A DNA stretch of 64,000 nucleotides. Origin: Elgaria multicarinata webbii (taxonomy: Eukaryota > Chordata > Lepidosauria > Squamata > Anguidae). Shown one piece after another: positions 33,362-45,349 of the stretch. Numbering within the stretch: the stretch's first letter is position 1; each line of letters opens with the position of its first letter. A program made the position numbers and the translations under genes. The notes below the pieces were generated by a model. That model saw nothing but the letters and a program-made list of their open reading frames with translations, had not been told where the DNA came from and ran no database searches. The stretch is from assembly GCF_023053635.1 (NCBI RefSeq), contig NC_086192.1, positions 14,918,001 to 14,982,000 of the forward strand, in the 5' to 3' direction.

Positions 33362-33420
<59 letters not shown>
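33362..33420 (+). repeat. (AAT)n microsatellite
   Basis: About 19 units. Confidence 0.97.
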
Positions 33421-33422
<2 letters not shown>

Positions 33423-33674
33423 AGTTTATTTTTTTGCTATACCTGTGGTTATGCCAATTTATCTTCATAACAGTCATGTGAAGCAAGATAAGCAGAGAAA
33501 CTGGGTGGAGGAGTTAATGGTTGGTGGAAGACAGGATTTGAACTTTGATCTTCTTAATCCTGCTGTGACTGAACTAATGTGGCCATAGCACTAAATCACT
33601 GTATAGACACCCCCCCCCTTCTGCAACATGGGGGGAGACTCGTGGTCTTCTTAGGGGTGGCTTCTGATGGAATT

Positions 33675-33772
33675 ATTTAGTTTTTGTGAACCCGCCCAGA
33701 GAGCTTCAGCTATTAGGCAGCATAACAATGCAATAAATACATAAATAAATAAAGTAATAAATAAATAATAAT
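33675..33772 (+). mobile_element. L2 LINE 3' tail
   Basis: GTGAACCCGCCCAGAGAGCT, TCAGCTATTAGGCAGCATAA, (AAAT)n tail. Confidence 0.9.
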
Positions 33773-34900
33773 GATGCCTCCGGCTAGAAAGACAATTTAG
33801 CAGAGAAAAATTTAAAAAGGCCAAACACGTGAACATTTACCAGTTCACACATAGAACAACAGACAACCACAGTTTTCGTTATTGAAGAAAAGATAGAATG
33901 GTTTACTCACAATATTCTTGCATGTAAAATGCAGGTATAGTAATAGGGTTTCAAACCGAGTTTGTTCGGTCCATTTTTCATGTGCAGGCAGGAATGAGAG
34001 AGAGAAAATATGGGTAGTTCTACACTACAGTGTTCAAGCGCACTGACAACTGTTGGGTCAAAATCCACATTCTCTGTGCTGCTTTCAAATTGTTTTTTTC
34101 TTGCGTTTTATTCTGCAATGGAAGAGGACACAGAGAGAGAGAGAGAGAGAGAGTGGGCAAAATCACAGGAAGCCACATTGTACACTATAGAGACTCTAGA
34201 CCACCTGTGCTCTCCCAGGCATTTGAACTTCATTTAAGAACATCAATGGATTAAAAAAAGAAAGATCTTACCAAAAAAAAATAATATTTGTAAAGTGTCT
34301 TAATAGTCTTGTCTCTGAGGTAGAGGGCGGTTAGGTGTTGTTGCTTTGCTTTTAGTTTTGAGGTGGTTTTAGCTTTTTCTACGTGTGAAAAAATTTGCCT
34401 GTGTTTAATATTTCTTCTTGTGCTGGGCTTTGTGAGTTGTTTAGCATTTTCCTGCTGAAGTTGATTGCACCATGTATCGTATTTTAATTTGTTTGTATGT
34501 TGCCTAGTACATTTATTTTATGTGGTGACTAAATCATCATCCATCATCATCTCAAACTTTGTTGGCGAAAGCCTTGAAATCCAGAACAAACATAATGTCA
34601 AAAGTATAAGGCCAGCTTGCAGTACTATACCTTTGCAGGCTAGAGAAAGAGAAAGACAGCTGTATTTGGAAGTCTCAAACACCAGGATTCTTCATTCTTA
34701 TCAGGAGGCGTCAGGCCAAGAGGCCAGGCTCTGGGTCCTGGCAGGCTTGTGGTGTCAGCGGTGGGATTTTATTTTAAGAAAAATGGTCTCCATCACCTGT
34801 TCTCTTCCTACTGAGAGAGGAGTGAGGGTTAGATTGCCTGATGGTCTGAACATGGTTCTTGAATGGGATTAATCCTTAGAAGATGTTGAGATTAAATGTT
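33773..34900. other. AT-rich intergenic sequence
   Basis: There is a short (GA)n at 34131-34154. No exon or named repeat is recognised. Confidence 0.4.
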
Positions 34901-34902
34901 GT

Positions 34903-35525
34903 TGTTATTATTATTATATTTATTTGTATCCTGCCTTTTGCCCAATATTGGGCCTCAAGGCGGCCTTACAAAGTTTAAAACATACATTGAAGGGGGGAAA
35001 AAAACCACGTTTAAAATACACAACAAAATTATAAGTCATTAACATAGATGGAGGGCCAGATTACTCTCCAAAGGCCTGCTGGAACAAACAAGTTTTTGCC
35101 TGCTTCTGAAAGCCCATCAAGGAGGGAGCCAGGGAAGAGAGTTCCAGAGCACCGGAGCAGCCACCGAGAAGGCCCTGTCCCATGTTCCCACCAAGTGCGC
35201 CTGTGAAGATGGTGGGACTGAAAGAAGGGCTTCTCCAGAAGATCTCAAAGCACGGGCAGGCTCATAAGGGAGAATTCGGTCTTTCAAATAACCTGGACCT
35301 GAGCCATATAGGGCTTTAGAGGTCAGAACCAGCACTTTGAATTGTGCCCGGAAACAGACTGGAAGCCAGTAGAGCTGTTTTAACAGGGGAGTTGTTGTCT
35401 GCTCCCTGTAACCAGCCCCGGTCAACAATCTGGCTGCAGCTCTTTGAACCAGCTGAAGTTTCCGAACACTCTTCAAAGGCAGCCCCACGTAGAGCGCGTT
35501 GCAGTAATCCAATCGGGATGTAACT
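34903..35525 (-). mobile_element. L2 LINE 3' end, ~620 bp
   Basis: A 131-codon antisense frame is open: [40 protein letters not shown], later [20 protein letters not shown]. It is 3'-complete (TATTTGTATCCTGCCTTTTG, GGGCCTCAAGGCGG antisense tail). It is the longest intact L2 frame in the window. Confidence 0.95.
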
Positions 35526-35544
35526 AAATAATAACATCAGTGAT

Positions 35545-35950
35545 CCTTCTCTGCGAAGTCCCGTCAAAGGAAGTCAGGTGGGTGGCTACTAAAAAGAGGG
35601 CTTTCTTTCTGTTGTGGCACCCTGGTTGTGGAATGAGCTTCCAAGAGAAACTCACAATGTGCTTTTATTTTTATTTTTCGGTTCCAGGTGAAAACCTTAT
35701 TTTCCCGCAGGCATTTTAGTCCACTGGTTTCTCTGTACTTTTTAAACCTTTGCCTCATGGTTAGGTTTTATTTCATTCTTTACTTTTTAAAAAAAATTAT
35801 GCCATTGTTTTAAACTTTTAAACGTTTAAATTATGTTTTATCCTGACGTATTTTATAGTTTGAGTCCTTGCAAACTGGCCAGAGAGCTTCAGCGAATGGG
35901 TGGGATAGAAATATAATTCCTTGATTAATAGATTGATTAATAATGGGTCA
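35545..35950 (+). mobile_element. L2 LINE 3' end
   Basis: VPSKEVRWVATKKRAFFLLW-like frame with decay, then AACTGGCCAGAGAGCTTCAG and a (GATT)n-type tail. It lies tail-out from the reversed L2 just before it. Confidence 0.85.
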
Positions 35951-36123
35951 TATACATTGAGGGAGGATTGATAAATCAACCATGGAATTTAAAGTTAAAT
36001 GGGACATTCCAGTACAGAAGCGGTATACCTTTGCATAGTAGTAAGAGTCAGAAGGTCATGCATGGAAGGCATTTTGAAACTTCACAAACACAAGTGTTCA
36101 CCACTGAGAAAACATCAAACAAT

Positions 36124-36612
36124 TCCCAGATGGTTGTCCAGCTGCCTCTTGAAGGCCTCTAGTGTGGGAGAGCCCACAACCTCCCTAGGTAACTGGTTCC
36201 ATCGTTGTCCTGCTCTAACAGTCAGGATGTTTTTCCTGATGTCCAGCCGGAATCTGGCTTCCTGTAACTTGAGCCCGTTATTCTGTGTCCTGCACTCTGG
36301 GAGGATCGAAAAGAGATCCTGGCCCTCCTCTGTGTGACAACCTTTTAAGTCTTTGAAGAGTGCTCTCATGTCTCCCCTCAATCTTCTCTTCTCCAGGCTA
36401 AACAGGCCCAGTTCTTTCAGTCTCTCTTCATAGGGCTTTGTTTCCAGACCCCTGATCATCCTGGTTGCCCTCCTCTGAACCCGCTCCAGCTTGTCTGCGT
36501 CCTTCTTGAATTGTGGAGCCCAGAACTGGACGCAATACTCTAGATGAGGCCTAACCAGGGCCGAATAGAGAGGAACCAGGAGCTCATGCGATTTGGAAGC
36601 TATATTCATTAT
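36124..36612 (-). mobile_element. CR1 LINE fragment lacking its 3' tail
   Basis: A 164-codon antisense frame is open: [40 protein letters not shown] and onward. Unlike most copies the last ~70 bp and the TTCTATGA tail are missing, so the 3' side was lost after insertion or the junction is a deletion. Confidence 0.95.
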
Positions 36613-36715
36613 GGCCTGGTTCTGTCGGCGTGCACCGAGAGCATTTGTGTCTCTTTAGCCATTTTTGCTCCTCTTTAAGGGACGATTATGATGACTCAGG
36701 GACAGCATAGTCTCA

Positions 36716-36945
36716 GTATCAGAGGCAGTAAGCCAGTGTGCACCAGTTGCTGGGGAACATGGGTGGGAGGGTGCTGTTGCACCATGTCCTGCTTGTGGGT
36801 CTGTAATTGACAGCTGGTTGGCAACTGTGTGAACAGAGTGCTGGACGATTATTTATTAGTACTTTTATATACCGCCCCATAGCTGAAGCTCTCTGGACTA
36901 GACGGACTCTCAGTCTGATCCAGCACGGCTCTTCTTACATTCTTA
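36716..36945 (+). mobile_element. CR1/L3-like LINE fragment (second tail type) interrupted by an L2 tail
   Basis: Forward copy: CCAGTTGCTGGGGAACATGG, GTGTGAACAGAGTGCTGGA, then after an L2 piece GGACTCTCAGTCTGATCCAG, CACGGCTCTTCTTACATTCT. Confidence 0.78.
36847..36897 (-). mobile_element. L2 LINE tail inserted in the previous element
   Basis: ATTATTTATTAGTACTTTTA, TATACCGCCCCATAGCTGAA, GCTCTCTG. CTGGA occurs on both sides, a possible short target duplication. Confidence 0.8.
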
Positions 36946-36999
36946 GTAACGGGACAAATAACTTCCTCCTTAGATACATTTCTTTTAAATCAACAATAA

Positions 37000-37585
37000 C
37001 AACAAGTTTGAACTATCCACTGCAGGTGGCGGGTGGCAGGTTTGCAGAGGCAGTAAAACGCAGCCGTCGTTCACGCAACACATAATCAATTAACCGTTCG
37101 AACCCGGGCGCCAGCCCAGCCACGGGCGTAAGAGGCTTTCCAAAGGATTAGAGGCGTGCGTGGCAGGGAGGGTCTTCGCGGCACTGTCACAATAGAGCCC
37201 AAAAGGACAACCTCCCTCTCTGGAAAGGGTGAATCTCTGACACCAGATGGCCCAGATTAAAAACAGCCGAGGGATGCCCTGCTGTTGAACCTATTCGTTG
37301 ATATCTGCACAGCCGCTGTTGCAAGACGGGGTTAGATTCTGATACGATGTGGCAGATCTTTCCTTCAGCTTCCTGTGCTCCGTCTTTCCCCTTTTGCTTC
37401 CTTCCTTCCCCCAATTTTTATGCACTTTTGTCACCCGCAAACAGCTGACAAAATCCTTCAGGTTTGTGTTTTTATCCAGGAAAGGCATATGGCATATAAC
37501 TCATTTTTTTTCTGCTGGAATGATGCCGAAACGGGCGATGTCATGACTTCGTTTTCGTCGAGGTTTTAATTGATCCGCTTTTACG
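37000..37585. other. Unique intergenic sequence
   Basis: Not matched by any repeat family here. It contains CATAATCAATTAACCG and GACAAAATCCTTCAGG words. Function unknown. Confidence 0.35.
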
Positions 37586-37685
37586 CTTGAACCCAGTTTT
37601 TGTTGTTTTCACCCGCGGTTTATTCTTTGTTAGCCAATCTGAGCACCACGTTTGGTGGGAAAGTGGGATATATACAGGGAGCAAA
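37586..37685 (+). mobile_element. L2-like LINE tail, diverged
   Basis: GCCAATCTGAGCACCACGTT, TGGTGGGAAAGTGGGATATA resembles the TTGCCTTGAGTGCC type tail at 33088. Confidence 0.5.
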
Positions 37686-37814
37686 GAAACGACGATGGAA
37701 CAGCTATTTAAAAAAGGAATGAATCCATTTGAAACAAACCGACGAACACTTGGGCTAGCTCTGATACAGAAGCTTCCTCCCAAATTCAGATTAAGCTAAT
37801 ACAAGATTATTGTT

Positions 37815-38065
37815 ATTTTTAATAATAGTTATTTATTTATTGCATTTATATCCTGCCCTTTTTCCTCCAAGGAACACAAGGTGTCGTACATAATCCTACT
37901 TCTCCTCTCCATGTTTATCCTCACAACAACAACCCTGTGAGGTGGGTTGGGCTGAGAGTCTGTGACTGGCCCAAAGTCACCCAGTGGGTTTCCATGGCCG
38001 AGTGGGGACTAGAACCCGGATCTCCCGACTCCCAGTCCAATGCTCTAACCACTACACCACACAAT
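37815..38065 (-). mobile_element. tRNA-derived SINE (Sauria-type)
   Basis: A full-length reverse copy: tail TTTATTTATTGCATTTATAT, body antisense CCTGTGAGGTGGGTTGGGCT, B box in TAGAACCCGGATCTCCCG and A box in CCAATGCTCTAACCACTACA. It is followed by a short (AAT)n. Confidence 0.88.
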
Positions 38066-38499
38066 AATAATAATAATAACAACAGTAAAAATACAATTAA
38101 AGGAAGGCCTTGACACGCCTGTTTAAGAGGAGAGTTGGAGGGTACAGCCATTGCACTGAAAGGAGTCCTAACTAGGCGGTGGGAGAGACAGTCTCAGATA
38201 GACTGCAGTGGGAATTGCCACTCAGCTACTGAGGTCATGGGCGTTTGGGTTTTCCTGGTGGCTAAGCCAAAAGGAGGGGCTCATGGCCCTCCAACCCTCG
38301 GTGCTCAAAGTCTGTTTGGGGTATGATTCTCTGAGGCTAAGGCTGAGGGTGTGCCGAGATTTCTCCCTGAAGTAGCTTCTGAGTCTTTCTCAATGTGATG
38401 CCACCTCCCCACCCACCCCCATGCTGGAGGAGTCAATGGCCACGGAACAAGGCAGTGGGTCTAAGGCCACAGAAGGTCCTCAAAGAGGACAGCAAAGCT
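38066..38499. other. Unique intergenic sequence
   Basis: Nothing recognised. Confidence 0.4.
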
Positions 38500-38555
38500 A
38501 GACTAAACATGGACCCTCGGTCTGATCCAGCAGGGCTCTTCTGATGTTCTTAAAA
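38500..38555 (+). mobile_element. CR1/L3-like LINE tail (second type)
   Basis: GACCCTCGGTCTGATCCAGC, AGGGCTCTTCTGATGTTCTT. Confidence 0.7.
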
Positions 38556-38589
38556 GAAGAAGGAAGGGTGGGTTTTGATTCCACGTTCT

Positions 38590-38802
38590 CTTCTCCCTCA
38601 TCCCAACAGCTAAAACTGCAGGAGCCCTGCCCTCTTGACCAGATACAAAAGAGGGCAGGGCTCCTGCAGCTTTAACTGTTGGGATGAAGAGGGGATTTCT
38701 CCAGGTGCTGCACACCTACAAAGGACACCGGCTGAAATGCCCTTTTCAACACAACTGTCAAAGATACAGGTGCCCGGTCCTCCTTTCCATAGGGTCACCC
38801 TA
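38590..38802. mobile_element. Long-TIR MITE (TAGGGTGACC family), left-truncated
   Basis: The inner palindrome (CTGCAGGAGCCCTGCCCTCT against AGAGGGCAGGGCTCCTGCAG) and the right arm ending CCTTTCCATAGGGTCACCCT are present. The left terminus is missing. Confidence 0.82.
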
Positions 38803-39110
38803 GTTTAGAGGCACTGGACACATCCCCTTCTCAAAGCTGGAATCCCAGTCTCATTGGCTGGAGGAAAGGGGTGGAGCCTGCAAAAGAGGGCATGGCCATC
38901 TTGAGCACCATGGAGGCTGGGATTCCGCACTCCTGATATAGATCAAGAGGCGAGTGGAGTCTGGCGGCTTCCAGGGCAGTGAATCTGCTCCGGGCTCCCG
39001 TCAGAACCAATCAGAACTCTCAAGGAGCTGGCCCACTGACATTGGAGCCACCAGCCTCTAAAACGAGAGCCTGGCTTCAAGTCCCATCAGACCTCAACAA
39101 CACCGTAGGA
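38803..39110. other. Unique intergenic sequence
   Basis: Nothing recognised. Confidence 0.4.
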
Positions 39111-39111
39111 C

Positions 39112-39250
39112 AACCTTCTCCAAACTCTGTTGCCTGCCCTGTAGATGCTTTGGACTTCAATGCCCATCAGCCCCAGACAACACAGACAATGACCAGGGAA
39201 TGCTGGGAAATGTAGCCCAAAATATCTGAAGGAAACCAGGTGTAGGGACA
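39112..39250. mobile_element. hAT palindromic MITE, old copy
   Basis: CAACCTTCTCCAAACTCTGT, TGGACTTCAATGCCCATCAG and inverse GGGAAATGTAGCCCAAAATA, TCTGAAGGAAACCAGGTG. Target duplication not identifiable. Confidence 0.65.
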
Positions 39251-39900
39251 GTTCTCTTAGGTTATGTTTCTCCTCTGTCTGGCTCACAACATCTCCTGAA
39301 GAGGCATCCGGCCAAGATCTCTTCTGTTCTGGTGCCAGCGTTGGTTGTGCCTCATCACAGACCTAATGCATGACCAGATGGCAGATTCCTATCTATGCAG
39401 GGGTCTCCTACCCTCTGCCTCTCTGCTTTCACATCTTGGAAGTATTCCTCCATTCCTTTCCCCTCCCTTGTTAAGAAAAAAAATATCTAAATGTAAAGTT
39501 GAGAAGTTTCGAAGGCCCCAGCTATACTGGAGGAGGTCATGAGACAGATAGAGGTTAAACTAGACAGGCTGCTGTTTGACGCTAGGTAGGTGTGTGCACA
39601 CAGAGCTAGAATACCTTTTCTCTCCTCCTCCTCCTCCTTCTCCCCCACATCGTCCTGGTTTGTGGGACAGGTGGCATGCAAACTTACATAATCCTATCAG
39701 CACAGGAATAGCTGCCTCTCTTATATAACTATGGGATGGATGAAAGAGAGCACCCGCTGGGAAAAAGACAGAACAATCCAGTGGGCAGGAGGTAATGCGG
39801 GCACCTTCATGGTCAGGGTGGCAAAATTTGATCTTGGAACTTCTCTGAGGGCCCAAGTATCTTTACCAATATAGTAAAAGAACATGTTTCTGGTCCTCAT
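39251..39900. other. Unique intergenic sequence
   Basis: (CTC)n-like patch at 39621-39645. Nothing else. Confidence 0.4.
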
Positions 39901-39929
39901 GCTGTGAGTTCAGACAATCCTGAACCCTA

Positions 39930-39930
<1 letters not shown>

Positions 39931-39965
<35 letters not shown>
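39931..39965 (+). repeat. (CT)n microsatellite
   Basis: About 17 units. Confidence 0.95.
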
Positions 39966-39969
<4 letters not shown>

Positions 39970-40039
39970 AAATACTGCCTCCAGTTTCCCTGGCCATGTT
40001 TGGGGAACAGCGAGCCATATAAACCAAAGAGACCCCCCC

Positions 40040-40194
40040 TTTTAAGCTGTTTAAGTCAGAGGCAGGGGGATTTCTTTCAGCCCGGGAATCGAACTCCGTT
40101 TCAGAGAAGCTTACAAGAGCCGCGTTTCAGTGGTGGGCGGGGCCCAAAGGCAAAATGGGCGGACCTCAAAGTCAAAAAGGGCGGGGCGAAAAGA
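40040..40194. mobile_element. Probable DNA-transposon remnant
   Basis: GCGTTTCAGTGGTGGGCGGG, GCCCAAAGGCAAAATGGGCG resembles GGGCGTGGCC-rich dispersed repeats also seen near 15650. No ends defined. Confidence 0.4.
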
Positions 40195-40395
40195 CGATTG
40201 ATTGATTGATTGATTGCATTTCTATACCGCCCAATAGCCGAAGCTCCCTGGGCAGTTCACAAAAATGGAAACCATTCAAATTATTAAGCAGACAGTATAA
40301 AAACATGATATAAAAGCACAATATAAGATAAATTCATCAGCAGCGCAGAAATACACATTTAAAACTAGAGTATTTTTTCTTAAAGCTCTTACTGT
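40195..40395 (-). mobile_element. L2 LINE 3' tail
   Basis: (GATT)n tail at 40196-40217, CATTTCTATACCGCCCAATA, GCCGAAGCTCCCTGGGCAGT. Confidence 0.92.
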
Positions 40396-40422
40396 CGGCA
40401 ATTCTGTCTTAGAAGGACCTTC

Positions 40423-40454
40423 TTCTTCTTCTTCTTCTTCTTCTTCTTCTTCTT

Positions 40455-40520
<66 letters not shown>
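40423..40520 (+). repeat. (TTC)n(TTA)n compound microsatellite
   Basis: About 20 TTC units pass directly into about 12 TTA units. Confidence 0.97.
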
Positions 40521-40521
<1 letters not shown>

Positions 40522-40884
40522 CCACCTCCCTGCTGTGCAGTATCCCTCTGACGCTGCCGGCTGGGCCTGTTCTTCCATCACGCCCCGTTCGTGAGCTTCA
40601 CAGAAGCAAGCATCTTCGGAGGGAGAGGCGTGAGCGTGAGAGGCAATTTCCCTCTGGACCGCTGCAGCAAGGCGAGGTGTCTGAGATTCGCGGCTCAATG
40701 GTTGATATCTTTGCAGCTCGGTTACCATGGGAAAAGGAGGCCGCTGAGCCTTGGGGATTTCCTCAGGGACTTTTGGGAAGTCTGTTTACTAGCCTGGCTT
40801 TGGCAAAGCGACAGACGTACGCTCGGCGGGCCACTTTTGTCCTCAGAAGGCACCGGTATTGTGCCAAATTGAACATTTGTGAGT
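40521..40884. other. Unique GC-balanced stretch
   Basis: Open frames on both strands have no homology I recognise. No splice-flanked exon supported. Confidence 0.4.
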
Positions 40885-40886
40885 CA

Positions 40887-41428
40887 TACAACCCCTCACC
40901 CCTTTGCTACAACAGCTCCACTGGTTTCCGGTCTGTTTCCAGGCACAGTTCAAAGCGCTGGTTCTGACCTATAAAGCCCTCTTCAGCTCGGGTCCAGGTT
41001 ATCGGAAAGATCGTATTCTCCCTTGCAAACCTGCCCGTGTTCTGAGATCTTCAGGGGAGGCCTTTCTCTCAGCCTCACCACCATCCCAGGCACACCCGGT
41101 GGGAACGCGGGACAGGGCCTTCTCGGTGGCTCCCCCAAGGCTCTGGAACTCCCTTCCCAGGGAAACTGGACTGGCTGCCTCCTTGTTATGCTTCCGGAGG
41201 CAGAAGTTTTATTATTGTTCCGGCAGAAGTTTGGGGAATAGTCTGGAGACTTCTGTTCATGCACTGGATTTTTTAAATTGTTATTTGTATTTTAAATGTT
41301 TTAACATTATAGCAGGTTTTAATTCTATTTTAAAAATTTTGTATCTTTGTATTTACATGTTTTAATTGCATATGCCTTAAGTTTGCAAAGCCACCTTGAG
41401 TCCCCGTATTGGGGAAAAGGCGGGATAG

Positions 41429-41479
<51 letters not shown>
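40887..41479 (+). mobile_element. L2 LINE 3' end with (AAT)n tail
   Basis: A 153-codon frame is open: LQQLHWFPVCFQAQFKALVL, TRDRAFSVAPPRLWNSLPRE. The 3' UTR has TTTGCAAAGCCACCTTGAGT, CCCCGTATTGGGGAAAAGGC and ends in (AAT)n at 41429-41479. Relatively young. Confidence 0.95.
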
Positions 41480-41504
41480 GTGCCAAATCCAACGTGTGTG
41501 GAAT

Positions 41505-41662
41505 CATTTCATTTCATGTTCATTGATTACAGTTTTATACTGCCCCAATAGGTGAAGTTCTCTGGATGGTTTACAAAAATTAAAAACCATTAAAAGTGCA
41601 TTATAGAAAATACAAAAAGAAAGGCCTTTACCTAAAACCACAGACAACATACCTCTAAAAAC
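41505..41662 (-). mobile_element. L2 LINE 3' tail
   Basis: GATTACAGTTTTATACTGCC, CCAATAGGTGAAGTTCTCTG, GATGGTTTACAAAAATTAAA. Confidence 0.82.
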
Positions 41663-41696
41663 AATTTGTAAAACCATCACCCAAGATAACCCAAGA

Positions 41697-42035
41697 ACTT
41701 TTTCCTGTCTAAACCTGCATTGGATTGTAGGACTTTTTGCTGTCTAAACCTGCATAGGATAGTAGGATTTTTTCTGTTTAAACCTGCATAGGATTGTAGG
41801 ACTTTTTTCTGTCTCAACCTGCATAGGATTGTAGGACTTTTCCCTGTTTAACCCTGCATAGGATTGCAGGACTTTTTTCTGTCTAAACCTGCATAGGATT
41901 GTAGGACTTTCCCCTGTTTAACCCTGCATAGGATAGTAGGATTTTTCCTGTCTAAACCTGCATAGGATTGCAGGGCTTTTTCCTGTCTAATCCTGCATAG
42001 GATTGTAGGACATTTTTCTGTCTAAACATGCACCC
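41697..42035 (-). repeat. Minisatellite, ~34-bp unit, ~10 copies (reverse of the 32.1-kb array)
   Basis: Units read CCTGTCTAAACCTGCATAGG, ATTGTAGGACTTTTT: the reverse complement of the 32.1-kb unit, with CCTGCA in place of CATGCA in most copies. So the two arrays share ancestry but were homogenised separately. Confidence 0.95.
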
Positions 42036-43044
42036 TTAAATTTTTATCTACAGACTGTCTGGAAAGGGTGCTGAACTCTAAAGAAGGAAAACTCTAGCAA
42101 CTTCACCGTTTTTATTTTTAAAACATCACTTTAAAAAGGGAAGGATAGGGACAAAGCCAGGGAGACGCAAACTGTCCGTTGCAAATCAGGAGAGCTGTAG
42201 CATAAGGAGGGAAGCTTTTCTCCCTCTCCTGGAGAAGCTGCACCTGCCAAAATTCTCTTTTTTATACAGCTGCAAAACATGAAGGAGCTTCTCTCTTGCT
42301 GCAATCTCTGGTCATCCCATTTTCTGAACGACACCAGGAATAAAAATCTGTTTCTATTTCGATGAGAAGTAGAACGTTATGGGGCTGGAGTGGGGTGGGT
42401 GGGTGGCACATAGAAACAGCCCAGAGTATGTTTTGCCATTCAGCGGATTTGAATAACTGCTCCTAGATGGCAGAGGGGAGGACAGTATCAAAACATGCCG
42501 GGGGGAAAAAATTGCCGTAAGCAGGGATTTAGCGCATCGCTGGAAATAACATAAGCAGGATTTCAGCCAAGAACTCTAAATGGCTGGGGTATTATATAAA
42601 AGGTGAGGGTTTAAAGGAAAAGCACGCACATCTTTTAAAAAATGAAGGATCAGACCGGCGGAGGGGGCGTTTATTGGGCGTTTAGTGAGCGCTTAAAAAT
42701 TTGTAAGATGTTTGAGAAGGGAAGAGATCATCACATCCCTTGTCTGTGACTCCTCATTTGTGGGGGCCGGCAGGACGTGGAAATAAACGGCAGCAAATCC
42801 TGGGCGGGCATCACTGCATCTGATCAAGGCTCTATCGAATACCTGTTTCACCACCCCGGTAACATCTGGTGCCTTAGGGGGCTGGTGGCTCCTATTTCAA
42901 GTGGGGCGGGGAATTCTCTCTGGGTCCCATTCAAAAGGAGCTATCCAGGGTGCTTTGGAGAGCTCCTTCAGGATTCTAACTGAAGCGGCTTGTGAAATCG
43001 CCGCCCCACTGAAAGAGGAGCAGCAGCCTCATAAGAATATAGGA
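42036..43044. other. Intergenic, mostly unique
   Basis: 42160-42300 has CTCTCCTGGAGAAGCTGCAC, CTTTTTTATACAGCTGC words resembling the long-TIR MITE interior. The rest is unique. Confidence 0.35.
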
Positions 43045-43477
43045 ACGTATTTATTTATTTATTTATTTATTTCTAACATTTATATACCGCCCCATAGCCG
43101 AAGCTCTCTGGGCGATTTACAAAATTTAAACACAGTAAACATTAAAAGTATACAAAATTTAAAAACATAGAAACAACAGTATCCATTTAAAAACAACAGT
43201 TCTGGGAGTCCGTTAAAAAACAAACTTAGCGGTGTTAAACGGTGTTAAATGCCTGGGAGAAGAGAAAAGTCTTGACCTGGCGCCTGAAAGATAACAATGT
43301 TGGTGCCAGGCGAGCCTCATCGGGGAGATCATTCCATAATTTGGGGGCCACCACTGAAAAGGCCCGCTCTCTTGTTGCCATCCTCCGAGCTTCCCTCGGA
43401 GTAGGCACTCGGAGGAGGACCTTAGATGTTGAGCGCAGTGTACCGGTAGGTTCATGTTGGGAGAGGCGTTCCATGGA
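43045..43477 (-). mobile_element. L2 LINE 3' end
   Basis: (TATT)n tail, CTAACATTTATATACCGCCC, antisense frame ending PLGEAR-like. Readable residues are RERAFSVVAPKLWNDLPDEA, LAPTLLSFRRQVKTFLFSQA. 3'-complete. Confidence 0.93.
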
Positions 43478-43564
43478 AAGTGCGTTACTGGATCAGACCA
43501 AGGGTCCATCTAGTCCAGCACTCTGTAACCCAGTGGCTGACCAGCTGCATCCACTGCTTGCATG
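43478..43564 (-). mobile_element. CR1/L3-like LINE tail (second type)
   Basis: TACTGGATCAGACCAAGGGT, CCATCTAGTCCAGCACTCTG. Joined to L2 on one side and CR1 on the other. Confidence 0.75.
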
Positions 43565-43826
43565 TCATAGAATCCTAGAATAGCAGAGTTGGAAGGGGCC
43601 TACAAGGCCATCGAGTCCAACCCCCTGCTCAGTGCAGGAATCCACCCTAAAGCATCCCCGACAGAGGGTTGTCCAGCTGCCTCTTGAAGGCCTCGAGTGT
43701 GGGAGAACCCACCACCTCCCCAGGAAACTGATTCCATTGTCGTACTGCTCTAACAGTCAGGAAGTTTTTCCTGATGTCCAGCTGGAATCTGGCTTCCTTT
43801 AACTTGAGCCCGTTATTCTGTGTCAA
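43565..43826 (-). mobile_element. CR1 LINE 3' fragment
   Basis: Tail TCATAGAATCCTAGAATAGC through to the CCCGTTATTCTGTGTC block. Confidence 0.93.
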
Positions 43827-43959
43827 CTCCCAGGCGCCCCAGACATCACGGCCCGTGGTCAGTGGACCATGCTGTATCACCGTCTGCCTGGTTCCATCAC
43901 CGGCCTCCCAGGTATCTTTGAGAAGTTGACAACAGGACACAAAGGTGACATGCTTCCCC

Positions 43960-44062
43960 AGAACCTTTAAGTTGGGAAAAGGTGCAGAAAAAAAGCAACT
44001 AAAATGATCAAAGGCCTGGAGCATTTTCCCTATGAAGGAAGGTTACGACATCTGGGACTGTT
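43960..44062 (+). mobile_element. Divergent CR1-like LINE fragment
   Basis: AACTAAAATGATCAAAGGCC, TGGAGCATTTTCCCTATGAA, GGAAGGTTACGA: the KMIKGLEHFPYEGRL codons of another CR1 subfamily. Confidence 0.72.
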
Positions 44063-44600
44063 GCCACCACGTCCTGCTTGTGGGTTTTCCGTGGGCAGTG
44101 ACAACCCCTCCACACACCCCAAAAAACCTCATAGGGGAAAGAAAGAAAAAAAAAGCTGTGATACATTTCCTGGCAGAGGTGAGAAACCCTTGGGGATTTC
44201 TCTGCCCTCCAGAGAAATCCGGCAAAATCTTCCCCCTACCCCATTTCTCTGCTTGCAAATAGGATGGATAATTTGGACAGGCCACTTGTGCCACGGCTCT
44301 CGCTGGGCGCTGGGGCCGTTCACCCCTCACAAATGGAGATGTTTTAGCCTGCATCTGAGACTCAGGTCCCAGCCTGGGTACCGTATTCTCCGCCCAGGAC
44401 TTTTTGCCTGATGTATCTCCAACAGATCGGCATGAAATTAACTCCTTCCTCACACTTCAGCTAGGTATGTTTACTTCCTTTCCCCAAGTCTATTTGTGTT
44501 CCTTCTGCAGAAGTCAGGAAGGAGTCTTGTTGCTTAGCAACTGCCTTGTTGCCGGGCTGGATGAAGCATCCCTGTGTCCGTGTGTGCATCTCTCTCTCTC
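44063..44600. other. Unique intergenic sequence
   Basis: No exon or repeat recognised. Confidence 0.4.
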
Positions 44601-44604
44601 TTGC

Positions 44605-45155
<551 letters not shown>

Positions 45156-45349
45156 ATGTATGTATGTATATATGTATATATTCCAAGTCAACCTCCATTT
45201 CTCCCTCTGTCCTGCATCTTGACTCCAGAGGCCGTTTGGAGATAGATGGGTGAATCTGCAGCAACAAGCAAATGAGCACGAATCAATCTAATGGTGTGGT
45301 TGGGCAGAAGAGTATTCCTTCTCTTTACCTGCAGAAAATGAAATGAAAC

